Source of the DNA: Synechococcus sp. MW101C3
Lineage (GTDB): Bacteria; Cyanobacteriota; Cyanobacteriia; PCC-6307; Cyanobiaceae
Reading direction: 5' to 3'
Length of the DNA stretch: 64,000 bases
NCBI RefSeq assembly: GCF_002252635.1
Contig: NZ_NQKX01000003.1
Location: 1-64,000 of the forward strand
A model generated the notes under the pieces. The model was not told the DNA's origin, ran no database searches, and saw only the letters and a program-made list of their open reading frames with translations. Each line of letters opens with the position of its first letter. The stretch's first letter is position 1. Both the position numbers and the translations under genes were made by a program. Shown here in pieces: positions 17,462 through 25,713 of this stretch.

Positions 17462-17701
17462 GCCTGTGGGGTGGATCGCTAGCCAGAACAGGCGGAGCTC
17501 TCTCCCCTGGGCCGTGATCTTGCTGGCTTTTGGCGCGCATCGGCTGCCAGCGGTGAATCTTGTGCCAGCGAAAAGCCGCCAGCAGCGGCACTGCTGTACA
17601 CGGACTCCTCGAATCCTGGAACGGGAGCCACAGCTCCGGGATCCAAAAACCGCCAAGGCTCGCTTGCGTCGCCACACTGGCGAAAACCGCAGATCCATCC
17701 C

Positions 17702-18439
17702 CTGACCCCGCCCGCTTCCCCCCCCTGCCGTGCCCTGCCGGCCGTTCTGGGCCTGGCGCTGCTGGCCCTGTCACCGCAGCTGCCCCGGGCCCTGGCGCAA
17801 CCCCCGGCAGCCACGATCCCCCTGCCCGAACCCCTGGGCCAGACCCTGCTGCTGCAAAGCGCCGATCGCGCCGACTACGGCCCCCTGGCGGAGCAGTTCC
17901 TCACCCAGGCCAACCTGGCCTACTGCGGCGTGGCCAGCATGGTGATGGTGCTCAACAGCCTGGCCATGCCGGCGCCGGCAGCAGCGGGCTACGGCAGCTA
18001 CCGCTTCTGGACGCAGGACAACGTGTTCGACGCCGCCGCCACCCGGGCAGTGCTGAGCCCCGAGCTGGTGGCCCGCCAGGGCATGACCCTGCAGGAACTG
18101 AGTGCGCTGTTGGCCAGCCATGGGCTGCAGGCCCGCGCCATTCACGGCGACCGGCTCAGCCTGGCCCAGTTCCGCCTGCTGGTGCGCAGCAACCTCGCCC
18201 GCGCCGACGACCGCCTGCTGGTCAACTACTTCCGCCCGTCCCTCGGCCAGGCCGGCGGCGGCCACATCTCACCACTGGCCGCCTACAACGCCAGCACCGA
18301 TCGGGTGCTGATCCTGGACGTGGCCCGCTACCGCTACCCGTCGGTGTGGGTGCCCCTCGCCGGTCTCTGGCAGGCGATCCGCACCACCGACAGCAGCTCA
18401 GGCCGCAGCCGCGGCGTGGTGGTGGTGCGGCGGGGCTGA
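17702..18439 (+). CDS. Bacterial phytochelatin synthase, start codon unclear
   Basis: A secreted phytochelatin-synthase-family papain-like peptidase, which cleaves glutathione or makes phytochelatins to bind heavy metals. The frame holds a signal-like stretch (LPAVLGLALLALS near 17738-17776, then a LAQ cleavage region), FLTQANLAYCGVASM with the catalytic Cys, a conserved His in GGHISPLAAYN and Asp in VLILDVARYRYPSVW. The only standard in-frame start is at 17930, inside the catalytic motif, which cannot be right. Upstream the frame is open without ATG, GTG or TTG, so I begin at a CTG at 17702. Either a non-standard start, a frameshift or a lost start codon is present. Confidence 0.75.
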   Translation: MTPPASPPCRALPAVLGLALLALSPQLPRALAQPPAATIPLPEPLGQTLLLQSADRADYGPLAEQFLTQANLAYCGVASMVMVLNSLAMPAPAAAGYGSYRFWTQDNVFDAAATRAVLSPELVARQGMTLQELSALLASHGLQARAIHGDRLSLAQFRLLVRSNLARADDRLLVNYFRPSLGQAGGGHISPLAAYNASTDRVLILDVARYRYPSVWVPLAGLWQAIRTTDSSSGRSRGVVVVRRG

Positions 18440-18446
18440 GGGGGGC

Positions 18447-18656
18447 GAGTTCGGTTCGGTAGCTCGTGGCCTTGACCGGCCAGGAAGTGACCTTGATCTG
18501 TTGGTAGATCTTGAACAAGGCCATTCCCTGCTGGAAGTGATCGCACTTCAGCAGGAGCTGGAATCCCTGCTCAACTGCCGTGTTGACCTAGCCGAACCCG
18601 ATCAGCTGCATCCAACGATCGGCATTCAGGTGATCGCAGAAGCCAGGCCGTTGTGA
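18447..18656 (+). pseudogene. MntA-type nucleotidyltransferase antitoxin, N-terminally truncated
   Basis: Read in frame from 18447, the sequence gives EFGSVARGLDRPGSDLDLLV, the GSxARG...SDLDLL catalytic motif of minimal nucleotidyltransferases. It then continues to a normal family end (LHPTIGIQVIAEARPL). The first 25-30 residues are missing, and the frame runs into the end of the phytochelatin synthase gene without a start codon. MntA proteins inactivate HepT toxins by AMP transfer. The adjacent hepT remnant at 18653 supports the call. It is too short for standard gene prediction. Confidence 0.65.
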
Positions 18657-18823
18657 GTAAAGACCTGCCCGATCTCGAACGCATTGCTGAAGCTTCGGAA
18701 AGAATCCGCTGCTATACCCAGGTCCGCAACCTGATCGTGATCGGGAAAATGGAAAGACGCCGGGAGCGTCACCCTCAAGGAACACCAAGATCGGGCGGCG
18801 GGGGCAGCCTCCACGTTGGTTGA
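18653..18823 (+). pseudogene. HepT-type toxin remnant
   Basis: A GTG overlapping the mntA-remnant stop (GTGA) opens a 56-codon frame. It starts like HepT (SKDLPDLERIAEASERIRCY), then jumps to VRNLIVIGKM, which resembles a segment normally about 25 residues later (RNLxIIGEA). After that it loses similarity and stops. The HEPN active-site RxxxxH region is absent. This is the decayed partner of the upstream mntA remnant. Confidence 0.55.
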
Positions 18824-18846
18824 GCCACAAAGGCCCTGATTCCCGC

Positions 18847-19272
18847 TCAGGAACCTGCCGGCACAAACAGGCGTGGTGCCAGATTGAGCTGGCGGATGCG
18901 CCGCACAAAGCCCCGATCATCAAACGACGCCATCGACGCGCAGCTGCGGCAGCTCGCATGGTGGAGGGCATCAGCGAAGTCGAGCCCGTTGCGTACACCG
19001 GCCACGGCCTGCTCCAGGGCTGGCCGGTCTTCTGCCGTGAGGCCGGGGTGGGCCAGCAGGTGGTCGAACACCTGCAGCACCTGCTCCACCGGAAAGCCGT
19101 AGTACCCACGCAACACCCACTCCAGCTCCAGGGCCACCGTCTTGGCCAGGAACAGCGGTTGGCCGGATTCGATCAGATCCCGGGCGGCCCGGCGCTGGCG
19201 TTCCGTGGCTGCATCGGCGGCGTCCTCCGCCACGAAGTAGCGGGTCAGCACATTGGTGTCCACACCAATCAC
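18847..19272 (-). CDS. vapC: Type II toxin VapC, PIN-domain ribonuclease
   Basis: A 141-residue PIN-domain toxin that looks intact. VIGVDTNVLTRYF supplies the first catalytic Asp, VALELEWVL the Glu, GLDFADALHHA the next Asp and ASFDDRGF the last acidic patch. VapC toxins cleave tRNA or rRNA and are neutralised by the cognate antitoxin. Its GTG start overlaps the antitoxin stop as GTGA. The opposite strand holds decayed toxin-antitoxin remnants just upstream. Confidence 0.85.
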   Translation of the reverse strand: MIGVDTNVLTRYFVAEDAADAATERQRRAARDLIESGQPLFLAKTVALELEWVLRGYYGFPVEQVLQVFDHLLAHPGLTAEDRPALEQAVAGVRNGLDFADALHHASCRSCASMASFDDRGFVRRIRQLNLAPRLFVPAGS

Positions 19273-19517
19273 GGGCGCAGCAGGCTGGCGGGGTCGAAGT
19301 CCGCCGGCACGGCTGGCCGGCTGGACCTGAGCAATCCGAACCCGCTCTCCGCCAGGGTCTGCTCCGGCTTCCAGGGGCGCAGCTCGATGTGATCCCCCAC
19401 CAACGCGAAGCTCACGCGGCTGCCCCTGGCCAGCCCGAACTGCTGGCGCAACGCCTTGGGGATGGTCACCTGCCCCTTGCTGGTGATCGAGCTGGTGACG
19501 GCATCGGCAGAGTCCAT
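19269..19517 (-). CDS. vapB: AbrB/MazE-type antitoxin paired with VapC
   Basis: An 82-residue protein with an N-terminal SpoVT/AbrB swapped-hairpin domain (SSITSKGQVTIPKALRQQFG, then VGDHIELRP). The C-terminal tail, with RSSRPAVPADFDPASLL, would wrap the toxin. It is the first gene of the pair and overlaps vapC by four bases. Such antitoxins usually repress their own promoter. The ATG at 19517 (MDSADAV) is chosen because the domain starts right after it. Confidence 0.85.
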   Translation of the reverse strand: MDSADAVTSSITSKGQVTIPKALRQQFGLARGSRVSFALVGDHIELRPWKPEQTLAESGFGLLRSSRPAVPADFDPASLLRP

Positions 19518-19946
19518 CGAAACGCACTCCCGGGGCTGGGTATTACCTGGTAAGGATAGCTGCGGGCGGCTCGCACGGGCACGCGGCTGGATGAGGTGGT
19601 TCCTGCGCATCCTCGTGGTGCGGCTCCATGGCTACATCCACTTGGTACCGATAATCGAAACCGAAGGGCACCTGTTTCGGAAAACGATCATCCCCAGCCG
19701 CAAGGCCAACCGCTTCCTAAACATGTCCGCGCCCGCCGGGCCTGCATCATGTCCATCCCCTCCTCACCTGAACGTGATCCTGCAGAGCAGCGGAAACGGT
19801 TACTGGCAGAGTGCAAGGGCCGGTTTTTCTGTGTCCAACGTACGAACTCTTATCCCCTTGGACCGCTCACATCACACGCTCTCTGGCGGTGACCTCCAAC
19901 CCATCGGTGGCCACAACGGCTTCGCCCTCAATCCACATCCTTACCC
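19518..19946. other. Intergenic stretch with no supported gene
   Basis: About 430 bases between the vapBC promoter side and the end of the frameshifted membrane-protein gene. Plus-strand frames hold short protein-like pieces (GHLFRKTIIPSRKANRFLNM near 19666-19725 and MSIPSSPERDPAEQRKRLLA near 19749), but none continues or has a recognised family. It probably contains the vapB promoter and decayed sequence. Confidence 0.4.
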
Positions 19947-20551
19947 TCACCCCACCTCCTTCCCCCCACGCAGCCGCCGCAGCGCCAGTGCCAGCGGCAT
20001 CAGCGACACATTCTCCACAGACAGCTCGTCGCCAGCAGCGAAGGGATGATCGAGATCGGTGATCAGGTAGAGCAGCTTGATCAGCAGGAAGGAGATCACA
20101 CCGATGAAGAACATCGATTCACTGAACGGTTCGATGTCGGTGAGCACCAGCCCCACGGTGAGCAGGCCTGTGCCGAGATAGGCCATGCCATACACCGACG
20201 GCACGAAGGTGGTGTCCCGGATCACCTCGATGCGATGCACATGGCGGCGGATCGTGGCCATCTCGAGCAGCAGGCGGGCCTGCAACGGAGCCGGGTTCCA
20301 GGCGCGCAGCTGCTCGATCAGCTGCTGCAGGGCATCGAGCTGATCCAGCAGCACGGCCACACCGCCGCCATCCCGCATCCAGCCCAGCAGAACCACCTCG
20401 GAGGCCACCAGCGCCGGAAACAGCGGATTGGGGGCCAGCACCTCAGCACTTCCCACCCCAGCTGGCGCACCCGCAGGAACGCCCACACCCGCCGCAGCTT
20501 CGGATCGCGCACCCCATCGAGCTCCGCCGGTCCGGCGGCGGTGTCAGTCAC
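19947..20551 (-). pseudogene. Membrane protein gene with an apparent frameshift
   Basis: The C-terminal frame (to 19947) encodes a coherent protein with two or three helices (YGMAYLGTGLLTVGLVL, SMFFIGVISFLLIKLLYLIT) and a conserved-looking ITDLDHPFAAGDE segment. Its N-terminus fits a different frame: a GTG at 20551, 4 bases after the DUF389 stop, starts MTDTAAGPAELDGVRDPKLR. The two frames join if one indel is assumed around 20450-20470. This could be a real mutation or a sequence error. I do not recognise the family. Coupling to the DUF389 gene suggests a shared function. Confidence 0.55.
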
Positions 20552-20555
20552 GCCC

Positions 20556-21635
20556 TCACTCCCCCTTGGGGTCGGCTGAAGGCAGCGCTGAAGGGGGCAC
20601 CACTTCCAGGTGCGGCGGGTTGGGGGCAGTCTCCGGGCCGATCAGATCGACGGCGGTGCGTTGCACCACCAACCGGAAGCGCAACGGCGCCTGGTTCTTG
20701 TTGATGAAGGCCTGCACGCCCGCCACCTGCGCGGAGGTGGGCAGGGAGGGATCCGTGACCCGCACCCGGGCGCGGATCAGCGGCGGATTCTTCTGCCAGT
20801 CGATCGAGAGACCCACCAGATCGATGGCCGGATCGCCGCCGAGGGTGATCGTGCTGCTGCGCAGTTGCTGCTCGATCACCTGCTCCACTTCCTTGGCCTT
20901 CGTTTCCTGCCGTGATTGGTTCAGCAAGCGAAAGAAACTGCTGCCCAGTGGAATCACGAGCAGCGCCGTGAGCGCCACGCTGGTGAGGCCCAGCCTGCTG
21001 TGAAACAGGCGGCTGCGGTACACCCGCTCCAGCGCGCCGAGTGCCGCCATCGCCCCCACCATGATGCCCAGCAGGTTGGTGGCGAACAGCAGCAGCGCCC
21101 CGTAGGCCTGGGCCCAGAACGACGAGGCCAGCAGGATTCCCACCACACACATCGGCGGCACCAGGGCCACGGCGATCGCCAGGCCGGCCAGCGCCGAGAT
21201 CGCGTCCTTGCGGAGCTTGGCGAACATCGCCACCGCACCGGCCACCAGCGCCACGCCCAGATCCAGCAGGTTGGGGCTGGTGCGGTTCATCACCTCGCTG
21301 CCGAAGCTGGGGAAGGCCACCAGACGGCCCACCACCATCGCCAGCACCACACAGATCACCACGCCCAGCAGCAGGGTGCGCAGCGCGCGCAGAAACATCG
21401 GCAGGCGCCCCCGCAGGATCTCGAACGCCATCGCCTGCAGCGGCATGATCCAGGGAGCCACCACCATCGCGCCGATCACCACGCCGGGGCTGTTGGCCAG
21501 CAGGCCCAGGGTGGCGATCAAGGTGGCGCCCACCGTCAGCACCACGAACACCAGATTGAAGCTGGCGTCCCGCTCGAACTCCTTGCGCAACAGCACAAGA
21601 CGGCTGTCTTCCGGCGCGGTGGTCGTGGAGGTCAT
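20556..21635 (-). CDS. DUF389 family membrane protein
   Basis: A 359-residue protein. The N-terminal half has about six hydrophobic helices and the DUF389 signatures SPGVVIGAMVVAPWIMPL and FPSFGSEVMNRTSPNLLDLG. The C-terminal third is soluble and of mixed alpha/beta look (IDLVGLSIDWQKNPPLIRAR). Members have no established transport activity that I can state. The stop lies 4 bases before the GTG of the frameshifted gene, so the two form an operon. Confidence 0.85.
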   Translation of the reverse strand: MTSTTTAPEDSRLVLLRKEFERDASFNLVFVVLTVGATLIATLGLLANSPGVVIGAMVVAPWIMPLQAMAFEILRGRLPMFLRALRTLLLGVVICVVLAMVVGRLVAFPSFGSEVMNRTSPNLLDLGVALVAGAVAMFAKLRKDAISALAGLAIAVALVPPMCVVGILLASSFWAQAYGALLLFATNLLGIMVGAMAALGALERVYRSRLFHSRLGLTSVALTALLVIPLGSSFFRLLNQSRQETKAKEVEQVIEQQLRSSTITLGGDPAIDLVGLSIDWQKNPPLIRARVRVTDPSLPTSAQVAGVQAFINKNQAPLRFRLVVQRTAVDLIGPETAPNPPHLEVVPPSALPSADPKGE

Positions 21636-21792
21636 GCGGGGAGCCCTCGCTCGGGTCGCGCATCATCTTGGGCCGCGATCCAGCGAGGCGCCAACGCGCC
21701 CGGCGCCGCCATGGCCAGATGCAGCCAGCCCCTTCTTCATGAACAATCCCTGAGACACCGGGGGCACTGGTCGAGGCAGCCGCTCCGCCCCC

Positions 21793-22188
21793 GTGGCCAC
21801 CCGCGCCGTCTATTCGTTCACAGGCTTTCCCGGCGCGCCGGTGCGCCACCTCTACCTTCACCACGACGGCTACCCCACCGGCGCCGCCTGGCGCTTCGCC
21901 ATGGCGCTGCGGCAGCAGCAGGAGATGGCCGCCTTCCTGGCCGCGTTCCTCAGCACGCAGCCGGGCGCCGAAGCGTTGGCGGCCCCCGAGCAGGCCGCCG
22001 ATGCCGACTACCGCTACCAGGTGCAGCTGCTCGCTGGCGACGTGGGCGGGGACGCTGCCTGCGATCCAGCCGGCGTAGAGGTGCAGTGCTGGCGGCGGCT
22101 GCCGGGCGGCAACAACTGGCAGGCCCGCTGCCGGCCGATGCCCCTGGCCCAGTTCATCCGGCGTTTCCTGCCCGGCGATCCGCTCTGA
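21793..22188 (+). CDS. Hypothetical protein
   Basis: A soluble 131-residue protein starting at a GTG (MATRAVYSFTG). It has the segment VRHLYLHHDGYPTGAAWRFA, similar in style to small conserved proteins of picocyanobacteria and phages, but I cannot assign a family. Acidic and aromatic residues are spread through the middle. It is transcribed away from the DUF389 gene. Confidence 0.55.
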   Translation: MATRAVYSFTGFPGAPVRHLYLHHDGYPTGAAWRFAMALRQQQEMAAFLAAFLSTQPGAEALAAPEQAADADYRYQVQLLAGDVGGDAACDPAGVEVQCWRRLPGGNNWQARCRPMPLAQFIRRFLPGDPL

Positions 22189-22204
22189 GCAATGTCCGGC
22201 AGCT

Positions 22205-22735
22205 TCAGCGCTTGCGCTTGAGGTAGCGGCGGATCTGGGAGGGCCAGTCGCCAGGTAAATCCCCCTCCCGCAGGCTCGTGTTCGACATCGACACCACCAG
22301 CGGCCAGCCCCCCAGTTGCAGGCTGCCTGCCACATGCACCAGCACCGCCAGGCCGATCACGAGCCAGGCCACCAGATGCAGCGAATACACCAGGTGGTGC
22401 AGTTCGCCGTCACGCAGCCAGTCTTCCTGCATCAGCTTGCCGGTGGCCACCGCCAGCACCAGCGCCACCAGCGCCAGCGCGTTGGTGGCCCTCCGCAGCC
22501 GCGCCTTGCCGAGCGTGAGCGCGTAGGCGGTGAAGGCCAGGCCCACGGGCAGCAGGAACCAGCCCACCTGGCCATGCAGATCGATCCAGCTGCCTCCCGG
22601 AACGAAGGGCAGCCGTCCCCAGCGGCCGTCGTAGCGGCTGTACACGAACAGCCCGCTCAGCCAGCACCCCAGCACCAACACCGCCGTGAGTCCGTGCAGC
22701 AGCCTCAGCAGCGAGGGTTGGTAAGGGCGCCCCAT
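22205..22735 (-). CDS. Cytochrome b561-type membrane protein
   Basis: A protein of about 176 residues with four membrane helices. Histidines sit where b561-type (Ni/Fe-hydrogenase cytochrome b-like) proteins bind heme: LLRLLHGLTAVL, WIDLHGQVGWFLLP, HHLVYSLHLVAWLV and AVLVHVAG. It would pass electrons across a membrane, with the partner unknown. A basic tail (RRYLKRKR) ends the protein. The ATG at 22735 (MGRPYQPSLLRLLHG) or 22744 is possible. Confidence 0.75.
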   Translation of the reverse strand: MGRPYQPSLLRLLHGLTAVLVLGCWLSGLFVYSRYDGRWGRLPFVPGGSWIDLHGQVGWFLLPVGLAFTAYALTLGKARLRRATNALALVALVLAVATGKLMQEDWLRDGELHHLVYSLHLVAWLVIGLAVLVHVAGSLQLGGWPLVVSMSNTSLREGDLPGDWPSQIRRYLKRKR

Positions 22736-22811
22736 GGTGTTCAAGGGTTGTCGGCACAGCGTGCCACAGGCCTGCCGCTGGAGCTCCGCAGCAGCAGGTG
22801 AAGCCTGCCGA

Positions 22812-23330
22812 TCAGGCCGGGGCGTTCCTGCAGACGCCGTCCATCAACTCTTCGCCACGGCCGTCTCGCTTCGTCAGGGCGTGTTCCTTGAACCTGAGGC
22901 TGCGGCGGTCGATCGTGGTGCGGTGCACCTCATCGTGGCGGTGGTCGAAATGGATCACCGCGGGGGCCACCCGGGCGGGGATCCCGAGGGCACGCTGCTC
23001 GGGGCTGGGCACTCCCAGGGCAGCTTCATCGCCGTCGTTGTCATTAAGAGCGAAGGCGTTCGACTCCTTTTCCAAGAACGTGATCGTGTCGTGGCCGGAC
23101 TCCACCGGAAGGGTCAGGCCATCAGCGAAACGCACCTGATCCTTGCCGTGCCCCACCTCGACCCGAAAGTCCTTCAGGCCCCTGGGATCGTCGCTGTGGC
23201 GGCAGACGATCGACAAAGGCGGTGAAGGACCACACCGGGCAACAACGAAGGCCAGCAGGCCGAGGCCCGCGGCGACGGCCAGGACCAGCCCTCTCCGGCC
23301 ACCGGGCATGCCTGAATCAACGGCAGACAT
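22812..23330 (-). CDS. Hypothetical protein with N-terminal membrane anchor
   Basis: A 172-residue protein with an N-terminal hydrophobic segment (LVLAVAAGLGLLAFVVARC) that could be a signal or anchor. The soluble part is rich in charged residues and histidine (VIHFDHRHDEVHRTTID). I recognise no family. The histidine and aspartate content could bind metal, which is a weak inference. The 286 bases to its upstream side contain no supported gene. Confidence 0.45.
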   Translation of the reverse strand: MSAVDSGMPGGRRGLVLAVAAGLGLLAFVVARCGPSPPLSIVCRHSDDPRGLKDFRVEVGHGKDQVRFADGLTLPVESGHDTITFLEKESNAFALNDNDGDEAALGVPSPEQRALGIPARVAPAVIHFDHRHDEVHRTTIDRRSLRFKEHALTKRDGRGEELMDGVCRNAPA

Positions 23331-23616
23331 CGCAGTTTTGCCGTGTATCTCTGAGTATGAATCGGCGCCTCCAGGAGCACGGCGGTGCTGGCCAGGGCTG
23401 GCCCCGCGAAGCCAAGGTTCAGAGATTCAGGAAAGCCGCGATCCGTGCACCGAGCCCCATGGAGAGAGGCATGGATGGTGGGCAGGCGACGGACCAGATC
23501 CTTCACCTGCGGTGGGGGGGTTGGCCGCTGCTGGTGGGGATGTCTGGTGAGGATCCAGCTCATGTCCTGGTTCGCCATTCATGCGCAGCTGCCATTTCCG
23601 CTGCAGCGGGCGGCTT

Positions 23617-24147
23617 TCAGTTCGCACAGGCGTCAGTCAGGGAGTGCAGGGTCTGCACCTGGCCTGGCGAAAGTGCAAAGCTCAGATCACCTGCAGAACT
23701 GACGACTGTCATCTCCAAGGGCACGCCATCACTCGGGGTGGGGTTGAGACAACTGGCGTCGTACTGGGACGAAGCCACCGTGGTGGCGCCATCGTTACTC
23801 GCCATGAGTTCGCCGCTGCGGTTGGCAAGACTCCAATTCTGACCACGCCCATCACTGAGCATCAGGGGACGGGCATGATCCAGTTTGAGCCCGTCAGACT
23901 CCGCCGTCAGTTTCAGGCGCAGACCAGCAGACGAATCAATGTTTGATCGTTCATAGAGCACGGCCCCCAGCCGGTGGCCCGAACCATCCTCAAGGTTCCA
24001 GTTGCCCGAGCTATCGGCAGCCATAGCAACCGATGGGCTGCACAGTGTGCCGAGCACAAACAGTGCAAAGGTCATCACCCAGAGGGTGCCATGAGCGGCA
24101 AAACGCTGAAGCCATGCGAAAAACGGGAAAGTGAAGGATGTCTTCAT
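23617..24147 (-). CDS. DUF3122 family secreted protein, copy 2
   Basis: A 176-residue DUF3122 protein with a signal peptide (TLWVMTFALFVLGTLCS, then VAMAAD). Its family marks are WNLEDGSGHRLGAVLYE, SAGLRLKLTAESDGLKLDH, LMLSDGRGQNWSLANRSGEL and SQYDASCLNPTPSDGVPLEM. It aligns with the copies at 13832 and 29439, but its middle is more diverged (ERSNIDSS where others have FEQP and YP). It is downstream of the OsmC/TauE persulfide operon on the same strand, separated by about 240 bases that include a hairpin. Confidence 0.8.
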   Translation of the reverse strand: MKTSFTFPFFAWLQRFAAHGTLWVMTFALFVLGTLCSPSVAMAADSSGNWNLEDGSGHRLGAVLYERSNIDSSAGLRLKLTAESDGLKLDHARPLMLSDGRGQNWSLANRSGELMASNDGATTVASSQYDASCLNPTPSDGVPLEMTVVSSAGDLSFALSPGQVQTLHSLTDACAN

Positions 24148-24298
24148 GGTGAGAACTGTATGTTTACGCCCTCAACCTAGTCAGATCCGAGGCAAGAAAC
24201 CGGCGGGAATCCCCTCTCCTGGACAAGCGCAAGCCTTGCTACACAAGGGGCAATTTATACCTTCATTTCTCAACATCTTTCGCATTGTCGATAAATCT

Positions 24299-24318
24299 CT
24301 GGCGGGCTTCCCCGCCAG
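24299..24318 (-). terminator. Hairpin downstream of osmC
   Basis: A perfect 8-base inverted repeat, CTGGCGGG and CCCGCCAG, with a four-base loop lies about 75 bases beyond the end of the osmC gene, followed on the minus strand by AGAGATTTAT. The T-tract is weak, so termination is possible but not certain. The same sequence read on the minus strand also gives RHVLVPVDGSELAGKPAR, resembling the start of a universal stress protein, so it may instead be a decayed gene start. Confidence 0.4.
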
Positions 24319-24391
24319 CTCACTGCCATCCACCGGCACCAGGACGTGGCGGGTGCTGCTCGTGGGGGGCTGAGCGGAGGGCTCCCTCAGA

Positions 24392-24838
24392 TCAGCGCAG
24401 CGAGGTGAGGACGATGCGCTTCTGCACCCCATCGGGCAGGTTGCGGGAGACCGGACAGAGCTTCATGCGTTCCTGGATGGAGGCGATCGCCTCCGCATCG
24501 GCGAGGCCCCGTTCCTGCTCGGAGGCGGCGGCATCCAGCTGGATCCGGAAGTCGCCCTCCACCCTGGCCACGATCCAGTCGCTGCTGGTGGTGACGACCA
24601 AATCAGCCTCCACCTGCTGCAGCGGAATGGCCTTCTCCCTGGCATTGGCCACCAGATAGAAGTGCTGGCAGAGCAGCAACGCCATGAGATACATCCGGAA
24701 TCCCGGCATGGTGAAGCTGAGCAGCTGGGGTTCCCAGGCGCCGGAGTCGCCCAGGAACTCCACCACCAGGTCATGGGTGGCGCGATCCGGAGCGGGGTGG
24801 CTGCTGCGCAGCCTGAACTGGAAGGTGCGTTCACTCAT
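24392..24838 (-). CDS. OsmC-family protein
   Basis: A 148-residue OsmC-like protein, the last gene of the persulfide operon. OsmC/Ohr proteins reduce organic hydroperoxides and, in some cases, handle persulfides through a reactive cysteine. Here the C-terminal KLCPVSRNLPDGVQKRI carries the typical cysteine. The N-terminal cysteine position falls in ALLLCQHFYLVANA. The start overlaps the stop of the TauE gene as ATGA, which fixes the ATG at 24838 and shows co-translation. Confidence 0.8.
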   Translation of the reverse strand: MSERTFQFRLRSSHPAPDRATHDLVVEFLGDSGAWEPQLLSFTMPGFRMYLMALLLCQHFYLVANAREKAIPLQQVEADLVVTTSSDWIVARVEGDFRIQLDAAASEQERGLADAEAIASIQERMKLCPVSRNLPDGVQKRIVLTSLR

Positions 24839-25713
24839 GGTGCGATTGACACGGCTGAGGATGAGGAGACCGGAGCGGCTGACCGGTGCGCAGCCTGCAG
24901 GCTCTGGCGGCTGGAAGCCATGGGAGCAGCGGGCAGGTGGTCGTGGCGACGCCAGGCCTCGGCTCCGGTGAGCAGGGCCGATCCGATCAGAAGGGCCGAG
25001 AACCCCTGGCGCAGCCGCACCTCCGGCAGGTGAGGCGCGAGCCGCTGGCCCACCACCGTCCCCAGAAAACCACCAGCCACCAGTGGAAACAGAAGCGGCA
25101 GGTGAGCGGAGGGCCAATGCCCCAGGGCGGCAAGGGCGACCAGGGAATTGGTGGAGATCAGCAACAGGCTCGTGCCGCTCGCCAGCGGCATCGACAGACC
25201 CGCCAGCAGAACAAGAGCCGGGACGATCGCAAAACCACCGCCCACCCCGGCGACGCCGGTGAGCAGGCCCACCAACACGCCCTGGCTGGCCAGCAGCACG
25301 GGGGAACCCGCTGCGCGTCTGTCATTGGGACGACGCTCTCTGGCACTGCGGCGATTGAGCAGCCAGGAGGCCAGCAACGCCGCTGCCGTGAAGATTCCCA
25401 GCTGCAGCGGCTCCGGGATCAGACCAGCCTTCACCAGCAGGCCGCCGATCCAGCTGCCGGCGAGGGCCGGCACCCCCAGCACCAGGGCGGGTTGGATCGC
25501 GATCTGGCGGCGGCGGATGTAAGGGCCCACATTGCCAAGGGCCAGCAAGGTGACGACAAGCAACGAGAGCGGAACCGCGGCCTTGGTGGGCAGGGCCGCA
25601 CCGCTCACCAGCAGGGGCAACAGCAGAATGGAGCCGCCGGCCCCGAGCACGGCGAGCAGAAAGCCGATCAGGGCGCCACCCACCACCAGCAGCGCCACGG
25701 TCGAGGCGTTCAT
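24835..25713 (-). CDS. TauE/SafE family sulfite/sulfur anion exporter
   Basis: A 292-residue integral membrane protein with about eight helices and the TauE/SafE (TSUP) repeats: GALIGFLLAVLGAGGSILLLP at the start and VGLLTGVAGVGGGFAIVPAL in the second half. Such proteins export sulfite, sulfoacetate or related anions. In this operon it would remove sulfite made by the persulfide dioxygenase. It overlaps the rhodanese-DUF2892 gene upstream and osmC downstream, each as ATGA. Confidence 0.88.
   Translation of the reverse strand: MNASTVALLVVGGALIGFLLAVLGAGGSILLLPLLVSGAALPTKAAVPLSLLVVTLLALGNVGPYIRRRQIAIQPALVLGVPALAGSWIGGLLVKAGLIPEPLQLGIFTAAALLASWLLNRRSARERRPNDRRAAGSPVLLASQGVLVGLLTGVAGVGGGFAIVPALVLLAGLSMPLASGTSLLLISTNSLVALAALGHWPSAHLPLLFPLVAGGFLGTVVGQRLAPHLPEVRLRQGFSALLIGSALLTGAEAWRRHDHLPAAPMASSRQSLQAAHRSAAPVSSSSAVSIAP

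Noticed and set aside
17466-17705. 79-codon gene before the phytochelatin synthase
   Set aside because: Arg/Ser/Pro-rich without motifs, probably chance; it does not supply the missing start for the next gene.
20548-22335. Long open frame (595 codons) on the minus strand
   Set aside because: It covers the DUF389 gene in another frame with Arg/Gly/Ala-rich sequence and no helices; DUF389 is clearly the real gene.
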